From positions 1 to 64,000 of the forward strand of contig JAGWBP010000007.1 of NCBI GenBank assembly GCA_021295835.1: 64,000 nucleotides of DNA, in the 5' to 3' direction. Each line of letters starts with the position of its first letter. Position 1 is the first letter of the stretch. Below the pieces are notes generated by a model, which was not told the DNA's origin, did not search any database, and saw only the letters and a list, made by a program, of their open reading frames with translations. The stretch is from Gemmatimonadota bacterium (lineage in GTDB: Bacteria > Gemmatimonadota > Gemmatimonadetes > Longimicrobiales > Gaopeijiaceae). The position numbers and the translations under genes were made by a program. Below, piece by piece: positions 19,930-29,214 of this stretch.

Positions 19930-20533
19930 CGTCTTCCGTTCCTCTTGTGGGGGGATGGGAGGTTTTTCGCTGCCCCGGCCTTCCGAGCCAGCCTCGCGCC
20001 GGAGGATCCGCAGGCAGCGAGATCCTATGGTGAGCGTCTCCCGGGAGGGCCGCGTGCGCGGTCGCCCGAGAGACGGTGTTTTGGGGTTGTCTTCCATTTC
20101 GATTTCTCCTTAAGAATGGGTTGGAACTTGCGGCGTATCTAAATATTGACACCGCTTTCCAGCGCTCCTACCGGGAAAACCTGGTGGTTTTGACGGGGAA
20201 TCCCCGGTTTCGTCACGAAGGGAGATCCCTGTCGCCGAGTGCTGCCGGCGATGGCCGGCGGAGACCGTACGGTACGCCCTGGAACCCTACGTGGCGCCCA
20301 CCGTCCAGTCTTCGCCACCTTGTTGTCTTCGTTCGGACATATCAGAGGGAGTGGTCATCGACACGTTGACACGCGAGCTGCGGGGGTTTTCCCCGCATCC
20401 ACAGGCATGGGTTTCCCCTACAAATTGTCGGGTTTTTCCTCGCAGACGCACTCACACGCGTTATCGACATTGAGGTCTAATTGGGACAATCGGACTCCGG
20501 TTGCGGGATCATCCGAGACTGCGGAGGAACATC
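19930..20533. other. upstream region of the giant lipoprotein gene and divergent spacer
   Basis: On the minus strand it holds the possible in-frame extension of the giant gene up to 20097, with AAGGAG just before it. Between 20170 and 20445 are several short near-repeats of GGGTTTTCCCC/GGGTTTCCCC type and a small palindrome AAAACC-TGGT-GGTTTT. I see no gene in 20110-20530. These runs may be regulatory, but they match no site I know. Confidence 0.4.
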
Positions 20534-20770
20534 ATGAAGCGATGGACTCACCTGCTTTCCGGCGTGGCCATCGCGGCCACGCTGGCCCACTACGCCACTA
20601 CCGTGGCCGTCCGTCACTACCAACGACCCGCGCCCGAAGGATGGAAGTCGCGCGACGACCCGAGAAGCACCGGTCCACGGTTGCCACACCGGGACCTACC
20701 GGTGGACTCGGGGGTATTAGGGCCGAACGACAACCCACCCGACCGGCTCCGGCAGAGTGGGCTAATCTGA
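20534..20770 (+). CDS. small single-pass membrane or secreted hypothetical protein
   Basis: This 78-residue protein has a short positively charged start, one hydrophobic stretch (LLSGVAIAATLAHYATTVAV) and a polar, proline-rich tail. The ATG at 20534 is preceded by GGAGG at a good distance, the main reason to accept it. It is not recognised and stands alone between the giant lipoprotein gene and the ATPase remnants. Confidence 0.5.
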   Translation: MKRWTHLLSGVAIAATLAHYATTVAVRHYQRPAPEGWKSRDDPRSTGPRLPHRDLPVDSGVLGPNDNPPDRLRQSGLI

Positions 20771-20922
20771 GGCTGCCTTATTCATGAACTGACGTATCGA
20801 GGGGAATACGGAGGGCTGAGGACCTCTCGCAACCCCCGAGGCCGGTTCGGGGCGGTTCTGGAGGCCGGAAACAGGCGTTTCAGCTCTGTGCAACTTGCGA
20901 GCGACGGCGAGTGCCATTCTGA

Positions 20923-21720
20923 CTACCTCGACCGCCACGCCTGCAACGCCGCCTCCAGCTCCTCCACCAGCGGCTGGATGTCGCTGTCGTCCCGCTTGGC
21001 TTCCAGACGGCCCACGAGGCGACAGATGTCCGCCGTCTCCCGTCTCATTCGCTGCGAGAGTTCGTTCAGCTTCTCCTTGGCGGTCTCCGAGCGCGGGCCC
21101 CCCGCCGACGCGTATACCGCGTCGACCTGCGCCATCCTCTGCGCGAGCTCTCCGGGATCGATCCCGAGCTTCTCGGCCTCCCTCTCCGCACATCCGGGAA
21201 GGGTCCTCCAAATCCACGCCTCTGGCGACTCCCGCCCCGGCAGGTACAGCACTGGCACGTCCGTGTCGGCGTTGCGCCGGATCTTCCGCCGGACATCCGC
21301 GTCCCTGGCGTCGCCGTCGAGAACGAAGACGAAGTTCTGGATCTGCCCGAACTTCCTGAACGCGGCGGCGTGGGTCGGAAACTCCCCGGCGCCCGTGTCG
21401 CGGCCGATGCGCACCGCCCCGCTCGGCACCGATTCGAGCACGACGGGGCTGTGGGACGTCGCGATGATCTGAAGGTCCCTGCACAGGTCGAGCTCCTGCA
21501 GGTGAAGCATGAGCAGCTGCTGGACCCACGGGTGTAACCCCGCCTCGACCTCGTCGATCAGCACCAGCGCGCCGTGCACTCCGCCGATCTGCGGGCCCTG
21601 CGCACCTTCCGCACCGACTGCCCCGAAGCGGACGCCGCTCTTCTCCACCGCGGTCGCGAACGGCTGCGGATGCACGGGATCTGGTGTCTCCCGGTGGAGG
21701 ATTTCCTGCGGAAGATGGTT
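20923..21720 (-). pseudogene. C-terminal half of an OLD-like AAA ATPase with TOPRIM-like end
   Basis: The readable frame begins abruptly inside the family fold and contains the Walker B block ALVLIDEVEAGLHPWVQQLL, the sensor IIATSHSPVVLESVPSGAV, then FVFVLDGDARDADVRRKI, which resembles the DxD part of a TOPRIM nuclease, and a helical tail. The Walker A half is missing. In place of the N-terminus is a 13-residue stub of another gene (21723-21761) in a different frame. It looks like the product of a deletion that fused two neighbouring defence genes, and is presumably non-functional as it stands. Confidence 0.65.
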
Positions 21721-21722
21721 CC

Positions 21723-21761
21723 CTCGCCATGTCCCTCCGCAGCGACTGCCACGGTCTTCAT
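21723..21761 (-). pseudogene. N-terminal stub of a DUF4276/TOPRIM-like gene
   Basis: The 13 codons MKTVAVAAEGHGE match the start of DUF4276 proteins, which open with a beta strand and an EGxxE motif thought to be the TOPRIM glutamate. The ATG overlaps the TAA of the upstream ATPase gene (TAATG), the normal layout for an ATPase/DUF4276 pair. After residue 13 the frame passes into unrelated sequence that belongs, in another frame, to the second ATPase. Confidence 0.55.
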
Positions 21762-22972
21762 TACGGGCCGTTGGTGCCGAAGAGATCCCTCTGGCGGATT
21801 GTCGGCCTGGACAGGATCGAGTCCGGCTCCCGCTTGTCCATTCTCAGCAGCTCGCCCGCCGTGTACAGGTGGTCCCTCAGCACGGATGCCCCTACCTCGT
21901 CCAGCGGCCCGATCCGAGTGATACCGTCGTCGGACACAACGGCCAGGACGGAGACACCGCCGATTTCCTCCTCGTCCAACAGGTCGGCGCTGTGACTTGT
22001 CACGAGCACCTGCTTCCCCTCCGCCGCGTCGCCCAGGGCGTCCGCGATAATCCCCGCTGCCGCCGGGTGGAGCGCCACCTCCGGTTCCTCGACTCCGACT
22101 AGCGACCGTCCCTCGCCGCCGCTGCCATTCGTCTGGAATAGGGCCACAAGCAAGCCGACGGTCCGGAGCGTGCCGTCGGACATGCTGCTGGCGTAGAAGC
22201 GCCATGGATGCTGCGCCCCGGTAACACGCTGCTTGAACTCCAGGGTTTCGACAGGACCAACGGACTTCCGGTCCACCCCGGCGATGCCGGGAACGACCTT
22301 CCCCAGGTACTCCTCGATCACCCTCTTCGCTTCCGGAGACCGCTGCGCGATTCGGTCCAGTACGCTGGCGACGTTGCTGCCGTCGCGATTCATGAGGTCT
22401 CCGGGGTCGGGCGACTGCATGGCCCGGATCGCGGCGGGGTTCAGGTTGTAGAACCCACATCGCGAGAATGCGTCGTAGACCGGACGGAACGCAGGCAGTC
22501 CCGAAGCGCTCACAAGGGCCAGCCGATGGGGCGAAGTGGCGGGGAAGGGCGAGGCGCTGCTCTTCACCTCCCCGGACGACACCCGGTAGTAGTGCGCCGG
22601 GGCGTCGTCCTTTGGCAGAACCACGCACTCCTCTTCCTTGAGCCCGTAGCCGCCCCCCTGCTCTGCAGCCACCGTGAAGGCGAAGTGGCCCGTGGCTACG
22701 CCGACGTCGAACTCCACTCGCATGCCGAAGTGTGTGGGGTGGCCGCTGGACCGGCGTCTGACCTCGTTGATCCCGCCCCGGTCGCGTAGCGCATGATCCA
22801 GCGAGTGCCCGAGCGAGTCGCACACGAACCTGAGCGCGTCGAGGAAGTTGCTCTTCCCCGAGCCGTTGGGGCCGACCAGGAAAGTCAACTGGGCCGGCGA
22901 GACGTCGCACGCCGCGATGCTCTTGTAGTTGCGCAGGACCACCCGCCTGACGAGCCGCCTGTCCTCCGCCAT
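21761..22972 (-). CDS. AAA family ATPase (RecF/OLD-like), probable defence ATPase
   Basis: This 403-residue ATPase has an N-terminal strand VVLRNYKSIAACDVSPAQ, Walker A GPNGSGKSN, an ABC-like signature region (SSMSDGTLRTVGLLVALFQ), Walker B LVGVEEPEVALHP and a final TSHSADLL. This is the overlapping-nucleotide-site class found in OLD, PARIS and similar anti-phage systems. It appears complete and is coupled by TAATG to a DUF4276-like stub. Its partner nuclease is truncated, so the system is probably broken here. The defence role is inferred from family and context. Confidence 0.8.
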   Translation of the reverse strand: MAEDRRLVRRVVLRNYKSIAACDVSPAQLTFLVGPNGSGKSNFLDALRFVCDSLGHSLDHALRDRGGINEVRRRSSGHPTHFGMRVEFDVGVATGHFAFTVAAEQGGGYGLKEEECVVLPKDDAPAHYYRVSSGEVKSSASPFPATSPHRLALVSASGLPAFRPVYDAFSRCGFYNLNPAAIRAMQSPDPGDLMNRDGSNVASVLDRIAQRSPEAKRVIEEYLGKVVPGIAGVDRKSVGPVETLEFKQRVTGAQHPWRFYASSMSDGTLRTVGLLVALFQTNGSGGEGRSLVGVEEPEVALHPAAAGIIADALGDAAEGKQVLVTSHSADLLDEEEIGGVSVLAVVSDDGITRIGPLDEVGASVLRDHLYTAGELLRMDKREPDSILSRPTIRQRDLFGTNGP

Positions 22973-22975
22973 CGG

Positions 22976-25777
22976 CTACAACCGCCCGAGCCCTATCTGA
23001 GGCCCCGGTGCCCCACGCCCCACCCCCGGCGGCGGCCCCACCGGCTTCAACGCCACCGGACACGCCTTGAGCGCCGCCGTCTGCGTCACCGGATCGTACC
23101 CGCCCCCCGTCAGCACATTCACCGGCACGTCCTCGAAGGCGAACGACGCGAACACGGTCCCCCTGGGCGATTTCGTCGTCCCCCGCACCTTCACGTGCAG
23201 ACGCCCGCGCGGGCTGCTCATCTCCGCCCAGCCCCCGTCCTCCAGCCCCAGCCGGGCGATGTCGTCGGGATGCACCTCCAGAGTTTCTTCGGGCAGCAGG
23301 TAGTCGATCCCGCCGGACCTCCCCGTCTGAGTGCGCGTGTGGTACTGCGCGAGCCGCCGCCCCGTGGTGAGCCAGATCGGGTACTCGTCCGAGATGACCT
23401 CTTCAGGGTCCCGGTAGGCGAGCATCTTGAAGACCCCGCGGCCGTTCTCGAAGCGCTCCTCGTGCAGGCGCGGCGTCCCTGGATGCTCCTCGTGCGGCAC
23501 CGGCCACTGGTACTCGCCGTGCTCGATCCGGTCCCAGTCGAGGCCCGCGTAGATCGGCGACAGGGAGCAGAGCTCGTTGAAGACCTCCTTGGCCGATTCG
23601 AACTCGAAGCCCTCCCAGCCCATCCGCTGCGCCAGCTGCGAGACGATCCACCAATCGGGCCTGGCGTCGCCCGGGGGCGGCACCGCAGCCCGCAGACGCT
23701 GCACGCGCCTCTCCGTGTTCGTGCACACGCCGTCGGTCTCTGCCCAGGCGGTCGCCGGCAGCACCACGTCGGCCACCTTCGCCGTCTCGGTCATGAAGAG
23801 GTCGATGACGACGAGGCAGTCCAGGCTCCTGAGCGCATGCTCGCAGTGGTGGCGGTCCGGGTCGGTGACGAGGGTGTTCTCGCCGTCGATGATCATGGCG
23901 TGGATGCCGTCGCCGCACAGGTCGAGCGCGGTGACCTTGGTCATCCCCGTCTCCAAGTCCACCCGGCGCCCGTAGGCGCCCTCGAACTTCTCCTGGTGCG
24001 CGGGGACGGTGACCGCTTGGAAGCCGGGGTAGTTGTTGGGCAGCGCCCCCGCGTCGCCCGCCCCCTGGATGTTGTTCTGGCCGCGCATTGGGTTCACGCC
24101 CGTGCCCTCGCGGCCCAGGTTCCCCGTCATCAGCGCCACGTTGCAGAGGCTCTGCACGTTGTCGACTCCGCAGATGTGCTCGGTGATGCCGACGGTGTAG
24201 TAGATCGCGCCCCGATCGGCCCCGCCGTACATGATCGCCGCCCTCTCGATGTCGTCGGGGTCGCACTCGCAGATCTCGGACGCCCACTCGGGGGTGTACT
24301 TCTCCACGTGCTTCAGGAAGTCCTCGCCGTGGGCGGTGCGCTCGTCGATGAAGGCCTGGTCCGCCAGCCCCTCGCGCGCGATCACATGCGCCATCGCCAG
24401 CAGGAGCGATACGTCCGACCCGACGCGGAGGGGGAGATGCACGTCCGCGATCTCGGCCAGCCCGATCCGGCGCGGGTCCGCCACGATCATCTTCGCCCCC
24501 CTCGCCAGCGCCCGCTTGAGGCGCGTCGCCGCGACGGGGTGGCACTCGGTCATGTTGGTGCCGATGCAGAAGATCACATCTGGCTTGTCCATGTCCGCGA
24601 GCGGATTCGACATCGCGCCCCTTCCGATCGTTGCCGCCAGACCGGCGACTGTGGGGGCGTGTCAGGCACGGCTGCAGTTGTCGATGTGATTCGTCCCGAG
24701 TCCCGCCCGTATGAAGCGCTGCATCATGTAGGCGGCCTCGTGCGGGGCGCGCCCGGAGGCGATCCCGTAGACGGAGCGGCGTCCATGGTCCTTCACCACC
24801 TTGCGCAGCTTCCCGGCGGCGAAGTCCAGCGCCTCGTCCCAGGTCGCGGGGCGGAGCGGGCCGTCCTTCCCGTCGCGAACGAAGGGGGTCGAGAGACGGT
24901 CGGGGTGGCCCACGAAGTCGAAGGCGAACTGGCCCTTCACGCAGAGCGCGCCCTCGTTGGCAGGGCCGTCCATGGCGGGCAGGATGCCGACGATCTCGTC
25001 GCCCCGCGTCATCACGTCCACCGAGCAGCCCACGCCGCAGTAGGTGCAGATCGTGCGCGTCTTTTCCGTCTCGCCCGGCACGTCCTTGTTCGCCAGCGCC
25101 TTGAGGTCGCCCAGCGCGCCGGTGGGACACGTCTGGATGCACTGTCCGCAGAAGGTGCACGCCGAGTCCTTGAGGAGGCCGCCGAACTCGGTCGTGATCT
25201 GCGTGTGGAAGCCGCGGTTCATGATCGAGATCGCGTAGTCGCCCTCCTGCTCGGCGCACACGCGCACGCAGCGGTAGCAGGAGATGCAGTTCTCGTAGTC
25301 GCGCCCGATGAAGGGGTTGTCGTCGTCGGGGCGGGAGGTGCCCGAGGTGGCCCCCCTGAAGCGCCCGGTGCGGGCGTCGTAGCGGTCGAGCAGCCCGGCC
25401 ATCTCCTGCGAAGCGTATCCGTGCATCGGGTCGACGTCGGTGTCGCGGTTCTCGGACGCCACCATCTCCATGAGGATGCGGCGCTGGACCTCGAGGGCGG
25501 CGGAGCGGGTGCGCACCCGCATCCCGGGCTCGGCCTTAGCGGTGCACGAAGCCACCGGGTTGCGTGCGCCCTCCAGCTCGACCACGCAGAGCCGGCAGCC
25601 GCCGAAGGGCTCGAGGCGGGGGTCGTAGCAGAGCGTGGGGATCTCCCTGCGGTGCCGCTCCGCGACCTCGTAGACCGTCTCGCCGCGGGTGAACGCGACC
25701 TTCTCGCCGTCCAGCGTCATGGTGAGCCGGACGGCCCTGCCGCTCGTCGCGGGGGTGCCGTTGCGCTTCATCGTCAT
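22976..25777 (-). CDS. fdhA: formate dehydrogenase alpha subunit, selenocysteine-containing
   Basis: This 933-residue molybdopterin enzyme oxidises formate to CO2. It has an N-terminal [2Fe-2S] domain (Cys50, 61, 64, 78), two 4Fe-4S clusters (Cys164/167/170/174 and 207/210/213/217), a further MopFe4S cluster (Cys244/247/251/279), and the catalytic domain. Codon 372 is an in-frame TGA (24662-24664) exactly where the family has catalytic Cys or Sec, between NCSRA and HAPTVAGL, and a SECIS-like hairpin follows at once. The frame continues to 22976. The ATG at 25777 overlaps the stop of the NuoE-NuoF-like subunit (ATGA). Alternatively the TGA is a disabling mutation, but the hairpin argues against that. 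Confidence 0.9.
24624..24664 (-). promoter_or_regulatory. UGA codon with bacterial SECIS-like hairpin
   Basis: Read on the minus strand, the UGA is followed after about 15 bases by an apical hairpin CGCC-GGUCU-GGCG (24635-24647) with a GGUCU loop. Escherichia coli fdhF has the same loop sequence at nearly the same distance from its UGA, where SelB binds. This strongly supports selenocysteine insertion. The selA, selB, selC and selD genes are not in this window. Confidence 0.85.
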
Positions 25778-27453
25778 CGCCCTTTCTCCAAATGCGCCCG
25801 GACCCGGTCCGGGAAGTACCGGATCAGGCTCTCCGTCAACAATGGGGCGGCCTGCCCCAATCCGCACGCGCTCGTCTTCTTCATGACCTCGTTCAGGTCG
25901 GTGACCTCGTCCACCCAGGCGTCCACGGTACCGGGCCCCCCGCCGTCCAGCCGCTCCACCAGGCGCTGCGTCCCTATCCGGCAGGGGAAGCACTTCCCGC
26001 ACGACTCGTGGGCGAAGAACTCCATCGACTGGCGCGTCACCGCCACCATGTCGCGCGAGTCGTCGAACACCATGATCCCCCCCGCACCCAGGAAGCTGCC
26101 CTTGGGCCGGATCGACGGCTCGTCCAGCGTCACGTCAAGGTCCCGGCCCGCCAGAAAGCCTCCCGACAGCCCCGCCATAGTGACCGCCTGCACCGTGCGT
26201 CCGTCCGGCACTCCACCGGCCCAGTCGTGCAGCAGCGTGGCCAGCGGGAGCCCCAGGGGCACCTCGTAGTTCCCCGGCCGCCGGATGTCGCCCGATAGGC
26301 TGATCACCTTGGTGCCGGCGTGGTCGTCCGTCCCCAGGCCAAGGTACCACTCCGGGCCCCGCACCAATACCGGCGGCACCGAGCAGAGCGTCTCCACGTT
26401 GTTCACCACCGTGGGCAGCTCCTCGTATCCGTGCGTGACGGGGAAGGGGGGGCGGTTGCGGGGGAACGGATGTTTGCCCTCCAGCGAGTTCAGCAGGGAC
26501 GTTTCCTCACCGCAGATGTAGGCGCCGGCGCCGCGCCGCACCATCAGGCGGAAGGAGAAATCCGTCCCCAGGATCCCGTCGCCCAGCAGCCCCGCCGCCG
26601 CCGCCGCCCGAATTGCGCGCTCCAGAATGTCGGTCGTGTCCGGGTACTCGTAGCGCAGGTAGACGAAGCCCCGGACCGCGCCGGTCGCGTAGGCTGCGAG
26701 CGTCATTCCCTCGATCAGCGCGTGCGGGTCGTGGTCCATCAGAACCCGGTCCTTGAAGCAGCCGGGCTCGCCCTCGTCGGCGTTGCACACGATGGTCTTG
26801 GGCGTCCCCTGTGCCTCCGCCACCGCCCGCCACTTCCGTCCCGCGGGGAATCCCGCGCCGCCTTTGCCGACCAGCCCGCTTGCGTCCACCGCGTCGATCA
26901 CCTCCGCCGGTGCCATCTGCGCCACTGTGGCCTCCAGCGCCTGGTAGCCGCCGCCCGTGCGGTACCCTTCCAGCGTGGCCCGCCCGGGCTCGCGGATGCG
27001 CGCAAAGACGCACTCTTCGGCGCCGTCCGGCGGCAGCGGCGGCAGCGGCGAGGGCCCACCCACCAGAGTCCCGGCCGTGCGGCCCGTAAGCACCTCGCTG
27101 CCCGTGATCACCGGAACCGGCTGGTCGCAGCGCCCGGGGCAGGGCATCGGGGAGGGGTCGTGGCCAGCCGCACGCAGGCTCGCCGTCAGCACCTCCGTCC
27201 CGCGCATTTGGCACACCGGGCCGTCGCAGACGCGCGGCCGCTCCAGGCCAGCGGGCTCCCGTGCGAAGTGGTGGTAGAAGGTGACCGTGCCGAAGAGGTC
27301 GGCGATGGGAATGCGGAGCCCCCGCCCAACGGCGCGCATCGCCTCTTCGGAGAGGTAGCCGTCCCGTTCCTGAAAGGCGTGCAGCAGCGGAAGCAGCGGC
27401 GCGGGCTCGTCCTGCCAGCGCTCGATCAGGTCCTGGTCGGTCGGCGTCGCCAT
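25774..27453 (-). CDS. NAD-dependent formate dehydrogenase beta subunit, NuoE-NuoF fusion
   Basis: The 559 residues combine two diaphorase parts in one chain. An N-terminal NuoE-like domain has [2Fe-2S] ligands Cys76, Cys81, Cys105 and Cys109. A NuoF-like domain has FMN/NADH binding motifs (GLVGKGGAGFPAGRKW, ICGEETSLLNSLEG) and a 4Fe-4S site ESCGKCFPCRIG with a later Cys. It would pass electrons from the alpha subunit to NAD+. It starts the fdh operon and ends overlapping fdhA. In many relatives these domains are separate subunits. Confidence 0.9.
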   Translation of the reverse strand: MATPTDQDLIERWQDEPAPLLPLLHAFQERDGYLSEEAMRAVGRGLRIPIADLFGTVTFYHHFAREPAGLERPRVCDGPVCQMRGTEVLTASLRAAGHDPSPMPCPGRCDQPVPVITGSEVLTGRTAGTLVGGPSPLPPLPPDGAEECVFARIREPGRATLEGYRTGGGYQALEATVAQMAPAEVIDAVDASGLVGKGGAGFPAGRKWRAVAEAQGTPKTIVCNADEGEPGCFKDRVLMDHDPHALIEGMTLAAYATGAVRGFVYLRYEYPDTTDILERAIRAAAAAGLLGDGILGTDFSFRLMVRRGAGAYICGEETSLLNSLEGKHPFPRNRPPFPVTHGYEELPTVVNNVETLCSVPPVLVRGPEWYLGLGTDDHAGTKVISLSGDIRRPGNYEVPLGLPLATLLHDWAGGVPDGRTVQAVTMAGLSGGFLAGRDLDVTLDEPSIRPKGSFLGAGGIMVFDDSRDMVAVTRQSMEFFAHESCGKCFPCRIGTQRLVERLDGGGPGTVDAWVDEVTDLNEVMKKTSACGLGQAAPLLTESLIRYFPDRVRAHLEKGR

Positions 27454-27595
27454 CGGTGTGTAGTTTGAGAAGGCCGGTCCGGGACCATAGATATAGTCTC
27501 TGAAACCCTCCGGGGAAACATTTGGCTGGTCGGCTGCCCGCCCAGAGAGATGGGACTTCCGGGGCCGCCGACACCGCTAGAGCGACTTCGCAACC

Positions 27596-28489
27596 ATGAC
27601 AACCACCTCGCGCCGCGCGGCCGCCCGGATCCGGGTCGAGATGGTCAGGAACGCCCGTCGCACACCCCGCAAGGACGCTGTCGCGGTGGAGGAGCCGATG
27701 GAGGTGCGCCTCGAGGCACCCGAACCCGGCGGCGGCGCGCGCGAACACCCGGTGTCCGTGACAATGCGCACGCCGGGCGACGACTTCGAGCTGGCGGCGG
27801 GGTTTCTCTTCACCGAGGGCGTCGTGACGGATCCGCACGCAATCGGCGACTTGCGCTACTGCCAGAAGGCGGACCCGCAGGAGTACAACGTGGTCACGGC
27901 GGGGCTCAACCGACCCGGCGCGTTCGATGCCGCAAGCCTCACGCGCAACTTCTACGTGACTTCGTCGTGCGGGGTGTGCGGAAAGGCGTCGCTGGAATCC
28001 GTGGAGGTGATGGGGTGCCAGGCGGTGCCGGACGGGACGCTCGAGGTGGGCGACGCGGATGTGCGGGCCCTGCCGGAACGCCTCAGGAGCACCCAGCGCG
28101 TCTTCGACCGGACGGGCGGCATTCACGCGGCCGGGCTCTTCGGCGTCGGCGGGCAGGTGACGCTGGTGCGCGAGGACGTGGGGCGGCACAACGCGGTCGA
28201 CAAGGTGGTGGGCGCGCTGGTGCTGCGGCGCGAGCTGCCCGGGTCGCGGTACGGGCTGGTCGTGTCGGGGCGGTCGTCCTTCGAGATCCTGCAGAAGGCG
28301 GCGATGGCGGGCTTCCCGATGGTGGTTGCGGTGGGCGCGCCCTCCAGCCTGGCCGTGTCGTTCGCGCGCCGGTTCAACATGACGCTCGTCGGGTTCGCCA
28401 AGCCGGACGGGTACAATGTGTACTCGGGGCCGGAGCGCATCCGGGGTCTGAGGGAGGCCGGAGCAGACGAGCCCACCCCGGCGCTGTGA
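27596..28489 (+). CDS. fdhD: formate dehydrogenase accessory sulfurtransferase FdhD
   Basis: This 297-residue protein carries the redox Cys pair in TSSCGVCGK that moves sulfur from IscS to the Mo-bis-MGD cofactor, plus the conserved REDVGRHNAVDK and SGRSSFEILQK segments. It is divergent from the fdh operon and overlaps mobA (GTGA). Its presence beside a Sec-containing FDH fits active maturation of that enzyme. The length and motifs are normal for the family. Confidence 0.95.
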   Translation: MTTTSRRAAARIRVEMVRNARRTPRKDAVAVEEPMEVRLEAPEPGGGAREHPVSVTMRTPGDDFELAAGFLFTEGVVTDPHAIGDLRYCQKADPQEYNVVTAGLNRPGAFDAASLTRNFYVTSSCGVCGKASLESVEVMGCQAVPDGTLEVGDADVRALPERLRSTQRVFDRTGGIHAAGLFGVGGQVTLVREDVGRHNAVDKVVGALVLRRELPGSRYGLVVSGRSSFEILQKAAMAGFPMVVAVGAPSSLAVSFARRFNMTLVGFAKPDGYNVYSGPERIRGLREAGADEPTPAL

Positions 28490-29112
28490 GGCTTCTGGGC
28501 GCGGTCCTGGCGGGTGGGGGCAGTAGGCGCTTCGGATCGCCGAAGGCACTGGCTCTTCTGCACGGCAAGCCGCTCTGGAAGGTGGCGGCGGAGCGCCTTG
28601 GCGCGGTCTGCGACGACGTGGTGGCGATCGCCAACGACCCGGAGGTCGCGAGCGCGATCGGTATCGAGACGATCCCGGACCGGTGTGTGCCGATGGGTCC
28701 GCTGGGCGGGATCGACGCCGCGCTGGCCCGCGCGATCCGCACGGGGCACGACGCCACGCTGGTGCTGGCGGTGGACATGCCGTGGGTGGGAACGGAGGCG
28801 CTGGGCCGCCTCGCGGAGGCTTGGAGGGAGCACAAACGCACCGTGCTGCCGCTGGCCGGGTCGCCGTGGGGATTCGAGCCGCTGTGCGGGATCTACCCAG
28901 TGCGGGCGCTGACCCCGTTGGGAGAAGCGCTGGCCAATCGAAGGCTGGAAGCCGGTGCCTTTGCCCGCGACCTCGACCCAACCGTGATCGACACCGGACT
29001 CCAGCAGCCGGACTATCGCAGCGTGAACCGGCCAACCGACCTTTCATCCCGCTGCGCTCGCGAGGAGCCTGCTCGTATCGGGCGGTGTAACGAGTCGTAT
29101 CGGGCGCTGTAA
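28486..29112 (+). CDS. mobA: molybdenum cofactor guanylyltransferase MobA-like
   Basis: The 208 residues start with the nucleotide-binding loop LAGGGSRRFGSPKAL. They contain VLAVDMPWV and EPLCGIYPV, typical of MobA, which adds GMP to molybdopterin to make the bis-MGD cofactor of formate dehydrogenase. The GTG start at 28486 overlaps the fdhD stop as GTGA. The C-terminal ~20 residues, rich in Arg and Cys, are not typical and may be an extension into spacer sequence. Confidence 0.88.
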   Translation: MRLLGAVLAGGGSRRFGSPKALALLHGKPLWKVAAERLGAVCDDVVAIANDPEVASAIGIETIPDRCVPMGPLGGIDAALARAIRTGHDATLVLAVDMPWVGTEALGRLAEAWREHKRTVLPLAGSPWGFEPLCGIYPVRALTPLGEALANRRLEAGAFARDLDPTVIDTGLQQPDYRSVNRPTDLSSRCAREEPARIGRCNESYRAL

Positions 29113-29125
29113 CGGGCAACCGTAG

Positions 29126-29154
29126 TTTGACTAGGTACCATCGGTTTGTACATT
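29126..29154 (+). promoter_or_regulatory. sigma70-like promoter of the TPR gene
   Basis: TTTGAC (29126-29131) and TACATT (29149-29154) are separated by 17 bp, about 60 bp before the ATG of the TPR protein. This is the clearest housekeeping-type promoter I found in the window. Confidence 0.5.
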
Positions 29155-29214
29155 ACGGTCGCCAGGGGCGCGCCAGAGGCGGCGGGCTCATCGATCAACG
29201 GAAAGAAGGCAAGA

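Noticed and set aside
20400..20480. Possible replication origin
   Set aside because: There is one TCCACAGG-like string and a TTATCGACA, but no cluster of good DnaA boxes and no origin-linked genes.
24662..24664. TGA as a nonsense mutation that splits the formate dehydrogenase gene
   Set aside because: The frame is conserved on both sides, the codon is at the catalytic Sec/Cys position and a SECIS-like hairpin follows.
22793..26269. A 1158-codon plus-strand frame across the formate dehydrogenase operon
   Set aside because: The minus frames carry complete cofactor and active-site motifs; the plus frame is His/Arg-rich with no domain.
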